From contig NZ_JANHLE010000015.1 of assembly GCF_028682475.1 (NCBI RefSeq), positions 1-64,000 of the forward strand: a stretch of 64,000 bases of DNA, given 5' to 3'. This DNA is from Pseudomonas putida (GTDB taxonomy: Bacteria; Pseudomonadota; Gammaproteobacteria; Pseudomonadales; Pseudomonadaceae). The translations under genes and the position numbers were made by a program. Positions within the stretch are counted from its first letter, which is position 1, and the number at the start of each line of letters is the position of its first letter. The notes beneath the pieces were generated by a model. It ran no database searches. It was not told where the DNA came from and saw only the letters and a list, made by a program, of their open reading frames with translations. Positions 35,923-47,589 of this stretch are shown here, piece after piece.

Positions 35923-36617
35923 TTTTCGACTACAACGTCATCTGGGAAGCGCTGCCGCTGTACCTGGGCGGTTTGCTGACCACCCTCAAGCTGTTGGCGC
36001 TGTCGCTGCTGTTCGGTTTGCTGGCGGCGATCCCGCTGGGGTTGATGCGGGTGTCCAAGCAGCCGCTGGTGAACATGACCGCCTGGCTCTACACCTACGT
36101 CATCCGCGGCACGCCGATGCTGGTGCAGCTGTTCCTGATCTACTACGGTCTGGCCCAGTTCGAAGCCGTGCGGGAAAGCTTCCTCTGGCCATGGCTGTCG
36201 AGCGCGACCTTCTGCGCCTGCCTGGCCTTCGCCATCAACACCAGTGCCTACACGGCGGAAATCATTGCCGGTAGCCTCAAGGCCACGCCCCATGGCGAGA
36301 TCGAAGCCGCCAAGGCGATGGGCATGTCGCGGGTCAAGATGTACCGTCGCATCCTGCTGCCGTCGGCCCTGCGCCGGGCGCTGCCGCAGTACAGTAACGA
36401 AGTGATCATGATGCTGCAGACCACCAGTCTGGCGTCGATCGTTACCCTGATCGACATCACCGGTGCGGCGCGCACGGTCAACGCCCAGTACTACCTGCCG
36501 TTCGAGGCCTATATCACCGCCGGCGTGTTCTACCTGTGCCTGACCTTCATTCTGGTACGCCTGTTCAAGCTGGCCGAGCGCCGCTGGCTCGGCTACCTGG
36601 CGCCGCGCAAGCACTGA
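35919..36617 (+). CDS. aotM: Arginine/ornithine ABC transporter permease AotM
   Basis: A 232-residue HisM-type permease. The EAA loop is GEIEAAKAMGMSRVKMYRRILLPS. It starts within the aotQ stop and forms the heterodimeric channel with AotQ. In P. aeruginosa a further gene, aotO, lies between aotM and aotP; here only 66 bases separate them, so aotO is absent. Confidence 0.94.
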   Translation: MIFDYNVIWEALPLYLGGLLTTLKLLALSLLFGLLAAIPLGLMRVSKQPLVNMTAWLYTYVIRGTPMLVQLFLIYYGLAQFEAVRESFLWPWLSSATFCACLAFAINTSAYTAEIIAGSLKATPHGEIEAAKAMGMSRVKMYRRILLPSALRRALPQYSNEVIMMLQTTSLASIVTLIDITGAARTVNAQYYLPFEAYITAGVFYLCLTFILVRLFKLAERRWLGYLAPRKH

Positions 36618-36683
36618 GGCCTGCGCCAACTTTTTCGCCCTGAGCGTTAGCTCAAGACTGACTGCTTTGTGAGAATCGACAGC

Positions 36684-37448
36684 ATGTACAAACTCGAAAT
36701 CCAAGATCTGCATAAACGCTACGGCAGTCACGAAGTGCTCAAGGGTGTGTCCCTGGCGGCCAAGGCAGGCGACGTGATCAGCATCATCGGTTCCAGCGGT
36801 TCGGGAAAAAGTACCTTCCTGCGCTGCATCAACCTGCTTGAGCAGCCGCATGCGGGCAAGATCCTGCTCAACAATGAAGAGCTCAAGCTGGTGGCCAACA
36901 AGGACGGCGCGCTCAAGGCTGCCGATCCAAAACAGCTGCAACGCATGCGCTCGCGGCTGTCGATGGTGTTCCAGCACTTCAATCTGTGGTCGCACATGAC
37001 TGCGCTGGAAAACATCATCGAAGCGCCGATTCACGTGTTGGGCATGTCGAAGAAGGACGCTCTGGAAAAAGCCGAACATTACCTGGCCAAGGTGGGTGTT
37101 GCTCATCGTAAAGACGCCTACCCTGGGCATATGTCCGGTGGTGAGCAGCAGCGTGTGGCGATTGCCCGTGCGCTGGCCATGGAGCCGGAAGTCATGCTGT
37201 TCGACGAGCCGACCTCGGCACTCGATCCCGAGTTGGTCGGTGACGTGCTCAAGGTCATGCAGGCACTGGCCCAGGAAGGCCGGACCATGGTGGTGGTGAC
37301 CCACGAGATGGGCTTTGCCCGCGAGGTCTCGAACCAGTTGGTATTCCTGCATAAAGGCCTGGTGGAAGAGAGCGGCAATCCTCGCGAGGTGCTGGTCAAT
37401 CCGCAATCCGAGCGCCTGCAGCAGTTCCTTTCGGGCAGCCTCAAGTAA
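36684..37448 (+). CDS. aotP: Arginine/ornithine ABC transporter ATPase AotP
   Basis: A 254-residue ABC ATPase of the HisP/GlnQ group. Walker A is GSSGSGKS near 36-43, the Q-loop is VFQHFNLW, the signature is MSGGEQQRVAIARAL and Walker B is VMLFDEPTSALD. The ATG at 36684 gives MYKLEIQDLHKRYG. It powers import through AotQM. argR follows after a perfect 13-bp hairpin. Confidence 0.95.
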   Translation: MYKLEIQDLHKRYGSHEVLKGVSLAAKAGDVISIIGSSGSGKSTFLRCINLLEQPHAGKILLNNEELKLVANKDGALKAADPKQLQRMRSRLSMVFQHFNLWSHMTALENIIEAPIHVLGMSKKDALEKAEHYLAKVGVAHRKDAYPGHMSGGEQQRVAIARALAMEPEVMLFDEPTSALDPELVGDVLKVMQALAQEGRTMVVVTHEMGFAREVSNQLVFLHKGLVEESGNPREVLVNPQSERLQQFLSGSLK

Positions 37449-37471
37449 GATTGCCGATCCGCACCAAAATG

Positions 37472-37502
37472 GGTCATGCTGCGAGTTTGTCGCAGCATGA
37501 CC
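37472..37502. repeat. Perfect hairpin between aotP and argR
   Basis: GGTCATGCTGCGA (37472-37484) and TCGCAGCATGACC (37490-37502) are exact complements with a 5-base loop. There is no T tract, so it may be an mRNA-stabilising or processing element rather than a terminator. The right arm with its loop contains TGTCGC, the start of an ArgR half-site, but AA does not follow at the right distance. Confidence 0.75.
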
Positions 37503-37547
37503 AGGCTCTATCTTGTTGATCCCTCCTCAGGTTCCGGACCGCACCCC

Positions 37548-38528
37548 ATGACCACCCAGCGCATCGGTTTTCTCATCTGGCCCAGCACCAAAGCCCTGAC
37601 CCTGGCGCTGGCCGAAGAGGTTTTGCGGGTTGCCCAGCGTGTCCATCCAGAGGTGGTCTACGAGTTGGCGTTTCTGCAGGCCGAGCCCCCAGCCGAAGGT
37701 GCCTGGCGCTTGCCGGGTGAGCCGTGGGCAGGGCGCCTGGAAGGTTGCCAGAAGCTGTTTTTGCTGGCCGATGAGCCGCCTCAGGCGGTGGCATCCGGGC
37801 TGGCCAGCGCGCTCAAGCAGTTGGCCCGTGCCGGTTGTGTCGTCGGTGGGTTGTCGGCAGGGGTTTATCCCTTGGCGCAGCTGGGTTTGCTCGACGGCTA
37901 TCGCGCGGCAGTGCACTGGCGCTGGCAGGATGATTTTGCCGAGCGCTTTCCCAAGGTTATCGCCACCAGCCATCTGTTCGACTGGGACCGTGATCGCCTG
38001 ACCGCGTGTGGCGGGATGTCGGTGATCGATCTGTTGCTGGCGGTGCTGGCCCGCGATCATGGTGCCGAGCTTGCCGGTGCGGTGTCGGAAGAGTTGGTGG
38101 TCGAGCGGATTCGCGAGGGCGGTGAGCGTCAGCGAATTCCGCTGCAGAACCGTCTGGGCTCAAGTCACCCGAAGCTGACCCAGGCCGTGCTGCTTATGGA
38201 AGCCAATATTGAAGAACCGTTGACCACCGACGAGATTGCTCAGCACGTCTGCGTTTCGCGCCGTCAGCTGGAGCGGATCTTCAAGCAGTACCTCAATCGT
38301 GTGCCGAGCCAGTATTACCTGGAGCTACGCCTGAACAAGGCGCGGCAGATGCTGATGCAGACAAGCAAGTCGATCATCCAGATCGGCCTGTCCTGTGGCT
38401 TCTCTTCGGGGCCGCACTTCTCCAGCGCGTATCGCAACTTCTTCGGCGCAACGCCGCGGGAAGATCGCAATCAGCGACGAAGCAGCAGCCCTTTTGAGTT
38501 GTCTTCGGTGCCTGCCGAGCGCGGTTGA
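37548..38528 (+). CDS. argR: Arginine-responsive regulator ArgR (AraC family)
   Basis: A 326-residue AraC-family regulator of arginine uptake and catabolism, unrelated to the enterobacterial ArgR repressor. The N-terminal domain (about 5-185) has the class I glutamine-amidotransferase-like fold; CVVGGLSAGVYPLA corresponds to the elbow region. The AraC helix-turn-helix pair is at about 215-310 (TTDEIAQHVCVSRRQLERIFK and IIQIGLSCGFSSGPHFSSAYR). It ends the aot operon as in P. aeruginosa and should activate aotJ and aruC with arginine bound. Confidence 0.94.
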   Translation: MTTQRIGFLIWPSTKALTLALAEEVLRVAQRVHPEVVYELAFLQAEPPAEGAWRLPGEPWAGRLEGCQKLFLLADEPPQAVASGLASALKQLARAGCVVGGLSAGVYPLAQLGLLDGYRAAVHWRWQDDFAERFPKVIATSHLFDWDRDRLTACGGMSVIDLLLAVLARDHGAELAGAVSEELVVERIREGGERQRIPLQNRLGSSHPKLTQAVLLMEANIEEPLTTDEIAQHVCVSRRQLERIFKQYLNRVPSQYYLELRLNKARQMLMQTSKSIIQIGLSCGFSSGPHFSSAYRNFFGATPREDRNQRRSSSPFELSSVPAERG

Positions 38529-38534
38529 TTTTAA

Positions 38535-38595
38535 TCGCGGGGCAAGCCCCGCTCCCACAGTCAGTGATAGCTGTGGGAGCGGGCTTGTCCCGCGA
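38535..38595. repeat. REP pair (BIME), copy 5
   Basis: Inverted units lie at 38535-38558 (one extra C) and 38573-38595, immediately after argR. Confidence 0.9.
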
Positions 38596-38665
38596 TCGAA
38601 CCGTCCATACAGAATCTCCCACCCATCCCCGCGCACCGTTTAAACTGCGCCTTTGCGACCCTATT

Positions 38666-40031
<1,366 letters not shown>

Positions 40032-40164
40032 TTGACGCCTGCGGTCCTTTCGCCGGCCCTTCGGGGCCGGTGAATCCGAATTCCAGAGCCAGTGCCCAGC
40101 GGGCGCTTGCTGATATTTCCTGTGCCGGCGATGGCTGGCCTGTTTTCCCGAAAGGAGTGACACC

Positions 40165-41184
40165 ATGCTGGTGATGCGCCCCGCGCAAATGGCTGATCTG
40201 GGCGAAGTACAGCGTCTGGCAGCGGACAGCCCCATTGGTGTCACGTCCTTGCCGGATGATGCCGAGCGCCTGAGCGACAAGATTGCCGCCTCGGAAACCT
40301 CCTTCGCTGCCGAAGTCAGCTTCAACGGCGAAGAGAGCTATTTTTTTGTGCTTGAAGACAGCACCACCGGCAAGCTGGTTGGCTGCTCGGCGATCGTCGC
40401 CTCGGCGGGCTATTCCGAGCCGTTCTACAGCTTCCGTAACGAGACTTTTGTGCACGCTTCGCGTGAGCTGAAGATCCACAACAAGATCCATGTGCTTTCG
40501 CAGTGCCATGACCTGACCGGCAACAGCCTGCTGACCAGCTTCTACGTCCTGCCAGAACTCGTCGGCAGCGGCTGGTCGGAACTCAACTCCCGTGGCCGTC
40601 TGCTGTTCATGGCTGCTCATCCCGAGCGGTTCGCCGATTCGGTGGTGACCGAGATCGTCGGTTACAGCGACGAGAACGGCGACTCGCCATTCTGGGATGC
40701 CATCGGGCGTAATTTCTTCGACCTCAACTACGCCGAGGCCGAGCGCCTGTGCGGGCTCAAGAGCCGGACCTTCCTGGCCGAGCTGATGCCGCATTACCCG
40801 ATCTACGTGCCGCTGCTGCCGGATGCCGCGCAAGAGGCCATGGGCCAGGTGCATCCGCGTGCGCAGATCACCTTCGACATCCTGATGCGCGAAGGCTTCG
40901 AGACCGATCACTACATCGATATTTTCGACGGTGGCCCGACCTTGCATGCGCGGGTCTCGAGCATCCGTTCGATTGCCCAGAGTCGCGTGGTGCCGGTCAA
41001 GCTCGATAGTACCGTGGTCAAGGGCGGACGCCCTTACCTGGTGTGCAATGGTCAGTTGCAGGATTACCGCGCGGTGCTCCTGGAGCTGGACTGGGTGCCT
41101 GGCAAACCGGTCACCCTGAGTCTTGAAGCCGCCGAAGCCCTGGGCGTCGGTGAGGGCGCCAGCGTGCGCCTGGTCGCGGTTTGA
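40165..41184 (+). CDS. aruF: Arginine N-succinyltransferase, alpha subunit AruF
   Basis: A 339-residue acyltransferase of the AstA family that, together with AruG, makes the succinyltransferase starting the pathway from arginine and succinyl-CoA. It starts MLVMRPAQMADLGEVQRLA, a GNAT-like fold. NKIHVLSQCHDLTGNSLLTSF and the SRGRLLFMAAHPERFA segment are conserved in both subunits. The start follows AAAGGAGTGA. Confidence 0.96.
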   Translation: MLVMRPAQMADLGEVQRLAADSPIGVTSLPDDAERLSDKIAASETSFAAEVSFNGEESYFFVLEDSTTGKLVGCSAIVASAGYSEPFYSFRNETFVHASRELKIHNKIHVLSQCHDLTGNSLLTSFYVLPELVGSGWSELNSRGRLLFMAAHPERFADSVVTEIVGYSDENGDSPFWDAIGRNFFDLNYAEAERLCGLKSRTFLAELMPHYPIYVPLLPDAAQEAMGQVHPRAQITFDILMREGFETDHYIDIFDGGPTLHARVSSIRSIAQSRVVPVKLDSTVVKGGRPYLVCNGQLQDYRAVLLELDWVPGKPVTLSLEAAEALGVGEGASVRLVAV

Positions 41185-41258
41185 TTCCTGCGGTTCGATA
41201 ACCGAGCCCCCAGGTCGAGTTTCGCGGCAGGCCAAAGGCCGCCGCCCGAGGAGATAGC

Positions 41259-43747
<2,489 letters not shown>

Positions 43748-43771
43748 CAAAAGGTCCACGGAGCCTTGCCG

Positions 43772-45121
43772 ATGAAATCGTTTGAAGTGAACTTTGATGG
43801 TCTGGTGGGACCGACGCATAACTACGGCGGGCTGTCCTACGGCAACGTTGCCTCGCAGAGCAACAGCCAGCAGGCGTCCAACCCGCGCGAAGCCGCGCGT
43901 CAGGGCCTGGCGAAGATGAAGGCGTTGATGGAGATGGGTTTCCAGCAGGGTGTGCTCGCCCCGCAGGAGCGTCCGGACGTTGGCGCACTGCGCCGTCTGG
44001 GCTTCTCCGGTACGGATGCCGAGGTGATCCAGCGCGCCGCCAAAGAAGCGATGCCCTTGCTGGTCGCCAGCTGCTCGGCATCGAGCATGTGGGTGGCCAA
44101 TGCCGCCACGGTCAGCCCGAGTGCCGATACTGCCGACGGTCGCGTGCACTTCACGGCTGCCAACCTCAATTGCAAGTATCACCGCAGCATCGAGCACCCG
44201 ACCACCAGCCGTGTGCTGGGGGCGATGTTCGCCGACAGCAAGCACTTTGCCCACCATGCCGCGTTGCCGGCGGTGGCGCAGTTCGGTGATGAAGGTGCGG
44301 CCAACCACACGCGCTTCTGCCGCAGCTACGGCGAGGCTGGCGTGGAGTTCTTCGTCTATGGCCGCAGCGCCTTCGACACCCGCTACCCGGCGCCGCAGAA
44401 GTACCCGGCGCGCCAGACCCTCGAGGCTTCCCAGGCGGTCGCCCGTCTGCACGGCCTGAGCGAGGAGGGTGTGGTGTTTGCCCAGCAGAACCCTTCGGTG
44501 ATCGACCAGGGTGTGTTCCACAACGACGTGATCGCGGTGGGCAACGGCGAGGTGCTGTTCTACCACGAAGACGCCTTCCTCGAGACCGAGGCGATGCTTG
44601 GCCAACTGCAAGCTAAACTGGCTAAACGGGGTGGCAACTTCAAGGCGATCTGCGTACCGCGCTCGGCTGTCACGGTAGAGGATGCAGTGCGTTCATACCT
44701 GTTCAACAGCCAGCTGCTGTCCCGTGCCGACGGTTCGATGCTGCTGATCGTCCCGGAAGAGTGCCGTAACAACGAGCGGGTCTGGGCCTATCTGTCGGCC
44801 TTGACCGGCCAGGGCGGTCCGGTGGCCGAGGTCAAGGTGTTCGACCTCAAGCAGAGCATGCAGAACGGCGGTGGCCCGGCGTGCCTGCGTTTGCGCGTGG
44901 CACTCAACGAAACTGAACTGGCAGCGGTCAATCCAGGGGTTATCATGACGGCGCCGCTGTACGACACCCTGACCCAGTGGGTCGACAAGCACTACCGCGA
45001 CCGCCTGAGCGAAGCCGACCTGGCGGACCCGCAACTGTTGCTGGAGTGCCGTACGGCACTGGATGAACTGACCCAGATCCTCAAACTGGGTTCGGTCTAT
45101 CCGTTCCAACTCCAACCTTGA
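43772..45121 (+). CDS. aruB: N-succinylarginine dihydrolase AruB (AstB)
   Basis: A 449-residue enzyme of the amidinotransferase-fold (pentein) superfamily that splits succinylarginine to succinylornithine, ammonia and CO2. [20 protein letters not shown] at the N-terminus and [19 protein letters not shown] are AstB signatures; the catalytic cysteine is expected in [13 protein letters not shown]. The ATG at 43772 follows GGAG, and a TTG two codons upstream is less likely. Confidence 0.96.
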   Translation: MKSFEVNFDGLVGPTHNYGGLSYGNVASQSNSQQASNPREAARQGLAKMKALMEMGFQQGVLAPQERPDVGALRRLGFSGTDAEVIQRAAKEAMPLLVASCSASSMWVANAATVSPSADTADGRVHFTAANLNCKYHRSIEHPTTSRVLGAMFADSKHFAHHAALPAVAQFGDEGAANHTRFCRSYGEAGVEFFVYGRSAFDTRYPAPQKYPARQTLEASQAVARLHGLSEEGVVFAQQNPSVIDQGVFHNDVIAVGNGEVLFYHEDAFLETEAMLGQLQAKLAKRGGNFKAICVPRSAVTVEDAVRSYLFNSQLLSRADGSMLLIVPEECRNNERVWAYLSALTGQGGPVAEVKVFDLKQSMQNGGGPACLRLRVALNETELAAVNPGVIMTAPLYDTLTQWVDKHYRDRLSEADLADPQLLLECRTALDELTQILKLGSVYPFQLQP

Positions 45122-45135
45122 GAGAGAATTCGACT

Positions 45136-45426
45136 ATGTCCGACACCCTGCAGCTGATCCTTGAAGATGACGATGGTACCCAGCTGGAAACTTCCTGCAC
45201 CCGCTTTGCGGTGGTCTGGCAAGGCAAGGAGGTATGGATTCAGCAGGATGGCCGTGGTCAGCTGCTGATCGGTGTCGACGTCGAAGAAGACGACGAAGAG
45301 TACGCCAACCTGTTGCTGCGTCCGCTGGCCACCAACCTGGTCAGCCTGCAGCTGGAAATGGAACCGGCCGACGCTGGCGGCGACGATGATCACGTTCATG
45401 GTCCGGATTGCGGCCACCATCACTAA
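45136..45426 (+). CDS. Conserved aru-operon protein with histidine-rich tail
   Basis: A 96-residue, very acidic protein located between aruB and aruE, as in P. aeruginosa (PA0900). The body forms probable beta strands (LQLILEDDDGTQLE, RFAVVWQGKEVWIQQDGRGQLLIGVD). The C-terminus ends HVHGPDCGHHH, a likely divalent-metal site. Some database entries call relatives topoisomerase II, which nothing here supports. Since aruE is a zinc enzyme, metal delivery is conceivable, but that is speculation. Confidence 0.8.
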   Translation: MSDTLQLILEDDDGTQLETSCTRFAVVWQGKEVWIQQDGRGQLLIGVDVEEDDEEYANLLLRPLATNLVSLQLEMEPADAGGDDDHVHGPDCGHHH

Positions 45427-45436
45427 GGAATAGCCC

Positions 45437-46444
45437 ATGCTCGCCCTCGGCAAACTGCTCGAACTGACCCTTGCCGGTCGTGAACCGGCAGAGAAGACCC
45501 AGCTGACTGTCGATGGCGTGCGCATGCGCTGGCTTGGTGAGGGCGCACTTGAAGTGCGCCCCCCTGAGGCGCGTGACAACGGCATGGACCTGCTGCTGTC
45601 TGCAGGGATCCACGGTAACGAAACCGCCCCCATCGAGCTGCTTGACGAGTTGCTGCATGGCATTGCCAGAGGCGAAATCAAGCCGCGGGCGCGGATTCTG
45701 TTCCTGTTTGGCAACCCCGAGGCGATCCGCAAAGGGGAGCGTTATCTGGAGCAGGACGTCAATCGCCTGTTCAACGGTCGGCATGAGCTGTCCAGCGGCA
45801 CCGAAGCGTTGCGCGCTTGCGAGCTGGAGCGTTTGGCCACCACCTTTTTCAGTGTGCCCGGGCGTACCCGGTTGCACTACGATCTGCACACCGCCATTCG
45901 TGGTTCGAAGATCGAACAATTTGCACTCTATCCGTTCAAGGACGGTCGCCAGCACTCTCGTCGCGAACTGGCGCGTCTGCGTGCGGCAGGCATGGAGGCG
46001 GTGTTGCTGCAAAGCAAGACATCGGTCACCTTTACGGCCTTCACCTACGAAACCCTCGATGCTGAGGCCTTTACCTTGGAGCTGGGCAAGGCGCGGCCGT
46101 TTGGGCAGAACGAACAGGTCAACCTTGAGCGTCTGGAAACCCGTCTGAAGCAGATCATCGAAGGCAACGAGCCTGAAGCGCCTGAGGCGCTGGATGGCCT
46201 ACAGCTGTTCAGCGTGGCCCGCGAGATCATCAAGCACAGCGACAGTTTCCACCTGCATCTGCCGGCGGATATCGAGAACTTCTCGGAGTTGTCCAAGGGC
46301 TACCTGCTGGCAGAAGACCTGAGCAGCACGCGCTGGATCGTCGAAGAGGAGGGCGCGCGCATCATTTTCCCCAATCCCAAGGTCAAGAACGGCTTGCGCG
46401 CGGGGATTCTGATTGTGCCAACCACGCCCGATCAGCTGGCCTGA
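45437..46444 (+). CDS. aruE: Succinylglutamate desuccinylase AruE (AstE)
   Basis: A 335-residue zinc hydrolase of the AstE/aspartoacylase family. It releases glutamate and succinate in the last step of the pathway. The zinc ligands are H59 and E62 in [14 protein letters not shown] and H154 in [12 protein letters not shown]-terminal beta domain (about 240-335) completes the usual length. It ends the aru operon, and a REP pair follows. Confidence 0.96.
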   Translation: MLALGKLLELTLAGREPAEKTQLTVDGVRMRWLGEGALEVRPPEARDNGMDLLLSAGIHGNETAPIELLDELLHGIARGEIKPRARILFLFGNPEAIRKGERYLEQDVNRLFNGRHELSSGTEALRACELERLATTFFSVPGRTRLHYDLHTAIRGSKIEQFALYPFKDGRQHSRRELARLRAAGMEAVLLQSKTSVTFTAFTYETLDAEAFTLELGKARPFGQNEQVNLERLETRLKQIIEGNEPEAPEALDGLQLFSVAREIIKHSDSFHLHLPADIENFSELSKGYLLAEDLSSTRWIVEEEGARIIFPNPKVKNGLRAGILIVPTTPDQLA

Positions 46445-46468
46445 ATCGGGCTGTAGGTGCAGCTGTCA

Positions 46469-46537
46469 GTGGGAGCGGGCTTGCCCCGCGATCGCAGTGG
46501 CTGACACTCCGCAATCGCGGGGCAAGCCCGCTCCCAC
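46469..46537. repeat. REP pair (BIME), copy 6
   Basis: Inverted 23-bp units lie at 46469-46491 and 46515-46537, both matching the consensus exactly, between convergent aruE and the lumazine synthase gene. Confidence 0.92.
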
Positions 46538-46542
46538 CAGAA

Positions 46543-47049
46543 TCAGCCTACGCGTTTCTGTGGCACGTCATTGCGGCGCAGGGCGCGCAGCTTCTGCAAG
46601 GTATCGGCACAAGTCTTCGCCGCCTCAGCACCCTTGACCAGGAAATGCTCGAAGTAGAAGTTCTGGTGCTCATCGCCCGCATGGAAGTGATGCGGAGTCA
46701 GCACCACCGAGAACACCGGCACTTCGGTTTCCAGCTGAACCTGCATCAGGCCGCTGATGACTGACTGGGCCACGAACTCATGGCGGTACAGGCCGCCATC
46801 GACGACCAGGCCAGCGGCAACAATGCCGGCATAGCGGCCGCCACGGGCCAGCAGCTTGGCGTGCAGAGGGATTTCGAAGGCGCCACCGACTTCAAAGAAA
46901 TCGATATCGCTGGCCTGATAGCCCAGATTCCCCATTTCCTCGACGAAGGCTTTACGTGCCTGATCGACAATATCCTTGTGCCAGCAGGCCTGGATGAAGG
47001 CGATGCGCTCGTGGGAAGGGTTTTTGCTATCGATTGCGGTAGGTTGCAT
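46543..47049 (-). CDS. ribH2: 6,7-dimethyl-8-ribityllumazine synthase, type II (RibH2-like)
   Basis: A 168-residue lumazine synthase, the penultimate enzyme of riboflavin synthesis. Sequence features fit the decameric type II group known from Brucella and rhizobia: ERIAFIQACWHKDIVDQ, GGAFEIPLHAKLLA, DGGLYRHEFV with the catalytic His (about 88), and VPVFSVVLTPHHFH. The ATG at 47049 is followed by MQPTAIDSKNPSHE. An FMN riboswitch lies directly upstream. Pseudomonads normally carry another ribH beside ribBA and nusB, so this is probably a second copy. Confidence 0.9.
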   Translation of the reverse strand: MQPTAIDSKNPSHERIAFIQACWHKDIVDQARKAFVEEMGNLGYQASDIDFFEVGGAFEIPLHAKLLARGGRYAGIVAAGLVVDGGLYRHEFVAQSVISGLMQVQLETEVPVFSVVLTPHHFHAGDEHQNFYFEHFLVKGAEAAKTCADTLQKLRALRRNDVPQKRVG

Positions 47050-47145
47050 TGAAACGGACTCCTGTTTGTATGAGAAACAGGGCATCTGGATCGAAGGGGA
47101 TTTCGCCGCGCAGGTGCGCAACGACAGGCACAGGCGTGCCTATCC

Positions 47146-47292
47146 CGTTCTCTCTTTATCCGGACTATGACCGTCGGCCCCGGAATCACACCGGGTCTGC
47201 TGACCTTGCAGGGCAAGCCTGCAAGCGCTCGCGGGCTATGCGCAATGGGCGCAATTACCGCCGGTGGGGAATTGCACCCCGCCCTGAGAACG
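47146..47292 (-). promoter_or_regulatory. FMN riboswitch (RFN element)
   Basis: Read on the minus strand, the closing stem is CGTTCTC...GAGAACG (47286-47292 with 47146-47152). The conserved core GGGCGGGGTGCAATTCCCCA, then CCGGCGGTAA, and the distal GATTCCGGGGCCGACGGTCA and AGTCCGGATAAAGAGAGAAC blocks are all present. The element ends about 97 bases before the ribH2-like start, so flavin nucleotide should repress that gene. Confidence 0.96.
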
Positions 47293-47509
47293 TTGCCACC
47301 GAGCGTCGGCGGCGGAGAATTATTAGCACATATGTAAAGCAAACGTATAGGCTGCTAACGATTTTTTTGCGGATGAATGGCATTTCATCCGGGAAACCTT
47401 GCCAATTCCACCTCGCATCCCCAGTAATACGAGATCAGCTGATGGTTGCAGAGCGTCCAATTGACGGTTTCTATAGCATAAACACACTGCATCCGAGCCT
47501 AAGGCCCGA

Positions 47510-47515
47510 TATAAT
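47510..47515 (+). promoter_or_regulatory. Probable alaS promoter -10 box
   Basis: A perfect TATAAT 75 bases before the alaS start, with a weak -35 (ACTGCA near 47486). Confidence 0.5.
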
Positions 47516-47589
47516 GCGGCCCTTTGCCGTCGTTTCGTCAATTTGACGCAAGCATTTGCCGTAAGGCCGCCGTTTCCGTGGAAGAACCT

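Noticed and set aside
35889-37406. A 505-codon open frame antisense to aotM and aotP
   Set aside because: It covers two well-conserved genes on the other strand and has shadow composition (His, Gln, Arg).
45136-45426. Topoisomerase II label for the small aru-operon protein
   Set aside because: At 96 residues with no ATPase, TOPRIM or cleavage motif, it cannot be a topoisomerase.
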